A stretch of 6,894 nt of DNA from Candidatus Poseidoniaceae archaeon (GTDB lineage: Archaea; Thermoplasmatota; Poseidoniia; Poseidoniales; Poseidoniaceae): the NCBI GenBank assembly GCA_013329355.1, contig DUKK01000155.1:1-6894 (forward strand). The letters run 5' to 3'. Within the stretch, counting starts at the first letter, position 1, and the number at the start of each line of letters is the position of its first letter. A model generated the notes under the pieces. The model did not search any database. It saw only the letters and a program-made list of their open reading frames with translations, and had not been told where the DNA came from. This document shows positions 4,932 to 6,894 of this stretch, piece after piece. Both the position numbers and the translations under genes were made by a program.

Positions 4932-6894
4932 TCAACCCTCCCGTCCGAAATGACGATCTAACGAATCTAAATTAATCCTTAGTGCTGTCGGTCTTCCATG
5001 AATACAGGCCCAAGGATTTGGTATCTTCCTCATATCCTCAATCAGCCGGCGCATTTCGGCGATTGTAAGTTTTTGATTGGCTTTTACTGCTCCTCGGCAA
5101 GCGTTCATCAGTGCGATGTGGTCTCTCAGGTTATCCAAGGTTTCTAGTGGTGCACCGTCTTCAACTAAATCTTGTAATAAATCTTTGAAAATCCTTTCAA
5201 TGTCTTGTCCTTTAATGAACATTGGATAAGATAAGATAGCAAACGTTTCATTACTGTTGGAAACGTTAAAACCCATTGAAGACAATTGTTCTATAGAGGC
5301 TTTTACCACCTGTTTTTGAACTGGACTAAGGTTAATTTCAATCGGTGAAATTAAATTTTGAGCAATCCACTCCTTGTCAGATTTCTTTAATCTTTCATAA
5401 CGTACTCTTTCATGTAATGCATGTTGGTCAATCAGTAGCAATTCGTCATCAGATTGAACAATAATGTATGAGTCTGCGAATTGGGCCAGCGGCTCCATAT
5501 GCCCAATATTACTTGTTAGACCACGTAATTCTTCCTCATCTAGTGGAGAGATTGCAATCCCATAGGTTCCCTGCTTGTGTAGCTTCCTTTCGGCGCTAGA
5601 TAGCGCTGCTGAGACTGGATCTTCTGGTAAACCTGGTAGTGTTGCTTGGGGACTCTCAGCGACAGAGATAGGGCGCATTTTCTCACGCTTATTCCGTTCA
5701 TCTGCTTTATTTCCCGTCAAATTTAGTTGAGTTCCAGCAGCAATCGCCCAAGATGGTACTTCGTTAGTTTTTGAGTCAACAGTAATTTTGTGTATCGATT
5801 TTCCATCCTGGATATTGTCAACGAACGATTCTTGTATTGGTTTTACGCTTGTATTTTGTGAGGACAGACCAACTATACTACCATCAGGTTCGATTTCTGT
5901 TGTGACGTCTTCTAGCGTGAATGCTATTGCTCTCTCCAGTCGCTCTAATACCCTCCAAGAGTGTTTTAATCTAACCTCTCGTTTAGTTGGATGAACATTG
6001 ACATCCACTTCAGATGCTGGCAACTCCAGTGCCAACACGGCAATAGGGTGCCTTCCCTGCATCAATCTTGTTTTGTAACCTCTTCTTATGGCTTGATGAA
6101 ACGGTCCTGAGGCAACTGGACGGTCGTTAATCAAGATGTAGACTTCATCACCCTTACCCCTAGTAATGTCTGGTGTGCTAATCCAACCACCCCATTGCTC
6201 AGTTCCGGGAACCTTGTCATCCTGTTTTGGTGATTTTAGTTTTATTAGGCTCGATGCTTGGCCGCCAAGAATATCATAGAGACGGTCTGCGGTCGACTCT
6301 GATCTTGGGATGTCTAGGACAATTTTGTCATCGGTGGTTAGTTTGAAGCCAACGGAATTGTTAGCAATTGCATGAGATATAATAACGTCAACTATCTTGG
6401 CATTTTCTGTTGCGGGACGCCTTTGAAAGGACAGTCTTGCCGGGGTATTTTTGAATATATCTTTAACAATAACCGTTGTGCCAAATGACATTCCGTGCGA
6501 TTCTACGGCGCTTTTTTTGCCAAAGTCAACAGCTATTATCCTACCTTCACCAGTTCGGGTCTTGCTAGCTATGCTTAGATTAGCAACCATCCCAATGCTC
6601 GCTAGCGCTTCACCTCGGAAACCCATTGTGTATATTTCATTCAAGTCATCGAAGGTATTCAATTTTGATGTGGCATGTCGGTCTACAGAAAGGCTGATGT
6701 CATTCTCACTTATGCCGACGCCATTATCAGAGATCGTAATTGAATCAAAGCCCCCTCGCTCAATAAATACGTTAATCTGACTAGCTCCTGCATCTAGGCT
6801 ATTTTCTAGTAATTCCTTTACAACTTGAGCTGGTCTCTCAACCACTTCTCCAGCTGCAATATGTCCAATAGTTTCATCATCGAGTTGAACTATT
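4932..6894 (-). CDS. mutL: DNA mismatch repair protein MutL, endonuclease type; 5' end off the right edge
   Basis: MutL couples MutS mismatch recognition to strand incision and excision. The frame stays open to the window edge: 653 visible residues beginning IVQLDDETIGHIAAGEVVERP, so only about 2-5 N-terminal codons are missing. The GTG at 6845 is an internal Val, not the start. The N-terminal GHKL ATPase shows Glu27 and Asn31 in KELLENSLDAG, DNGVGI (56-61), RHATSK (72-77), GFRGEAL (91-97) and Lys304 in VHPTKREVR. A polar linker of roughly residues 340-450 follows. The C-terminal domain carries the metal-dependent nuclease set: DQHALHERVRYE (Asp489 to Glu500, the DQHA-X2-E-X4-E motif), ACRGAVKAN (from 598), CIHGRP (Cys630, usually CPHGRP) and HFGR at the tail. 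It is therefore a nicking MutL, unlike E. coli MutL. No mutS is in view. Such MutL is scarce in archaea, suggesting ancient transfer from bacteria. Confidence 0.97.
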   Translation of the reverse strand, partial: IVQLDDETIGHIAAGEVVERPAQVVKELLENSLDAGASQINVFIERGGFDSITISDNGVGISENDISLSVDRHATSKLNTFDDLNEIYTMGFRGEALASIGMVANLSIASKTRTGEGRIIAVDFGKKSAVESHGMSFGTTVIVKDIFKNTPARLSFQRRPATENAKIVDVIISHAIANNSVGFKLTTDDKIVLDIPRSESTADRLYDILGGQASSLIKLKSPKQDDKVPGTEQWGGWISTPDITRGKGDEVYILINDRPVASGPFHQAIRRGYKTRLMQGRHPIAVLALELPASEVDVNVHPTKREVRLKHSWRVLERLERAIAFTLEDVTTEIEPDGSIVGLSSQNTSVKPIQESFVDNIQDGKSIHKITVDSKTNEVPSWAIAAGTQLNLTGNKADERNKREKMRPISVAESPQATLPGLPEDPVSAALSSAERKLHKQGTYGIAISPLDEEELRGLTSNIGHMEPLAQFADSYIIVQSDDELLLIDQHALHERVRYERLKKSDKEWIAQNLISPIEINLSPVQKQVVKASIEQLSSMGFNVSNSNETFAILSYPMFIKGQDIERIFKDLLQDLVEDGAPLETLDNLRDHIALMNACRGAVKANQKLTIAEMRRLIEDMRKIPNPWACIHGRPTALRINLDSLDRHFGREG

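Noticed and set aside
6843..6845. GTG at 6845 as the MutL start
   Set aside because: It is the first Val of the conserved GEVVERP motif; conserved N-terminal MutL sequence continues in frame to the window edge.
1..6894. CRISPR arrays, tRNA/rRNA genes, insertion sequences
   Set aside because: No regularly spaced repeats, no cloverleaf-like or rRNA-like stretch and no transposase motif were seen on either strand; gaps between genes are all about 70-120 bases or less.

Overview
The window looks archaeal, most likely from a marine planktonic Euryarchaeota/Thermoplasmatota lineage such as Marine Group II/III (Poseidoniia); this placement is inference. Three things support it. A small secreted protein has a textbook archaeal type IV pilin N-terminus. 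TATA-like boxes lie about 20-28 bases before some starts. Bacterial-type genes (an endonuclease-type MutL, a long-chain-like polyprenyl synthase) are interleaved with them in compact, A+T-rich DNA (about 40% G+C by eye). No RNA gene, CRISPR array, insertion sequence or long repeat is visible, and no gene-free stretch exceeds about 100 bases.

Layout, left to right. (1) A minus-strand gene runs from 902 off the left edge. It has the fold signature of hydroxymethylbilane synthase (HemC), but nearly every catalytic and cofactor residue is replaced. (2) Divergent from it, 986-1963 (+) encodes a trans-polyprenyl diphosphate synthase with both Asp-rich motifs. (3) 2043-2537 (+) encodes a lone type IV pilin-like protein. 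(4) moaA (2534-3535, -), for molybdopterin cofactor synthesis, is tail-to-tail with the pilin gene, and the two stop codons overlap. (5) Divergent from moaA is aroA (best start 3651, end 4928, +), EPSP synthase of the shikimate pathway. (6) mutL (4932 to beyond the right edge, -), mismatch repair, is tail-to-tail with aroA with 3 bases between the stops.

The genes belong to unrelated housekeeping pathways: isoprenoids, molybdenum cofactor, aromatic amino acids, DNA repair and surface structures. They alternate in orientation, so most are probably transcribed singly; there is no obvious operon. The two divergent gaps (903-985 and 3536-3650) carry the likely promoters. The two convergent junctions leave no room for separate terminators.

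The most interesting item is the HemC-like protein. It is a full-length, uninterrupted reading frame whose scaffold is recognisable, yet the cofactor cysteine, catalytic aspartate and substrate-binding arginines all appear to be gone. This suggests a non-catalytic or repurposed paralogue rather than a decaying gene.
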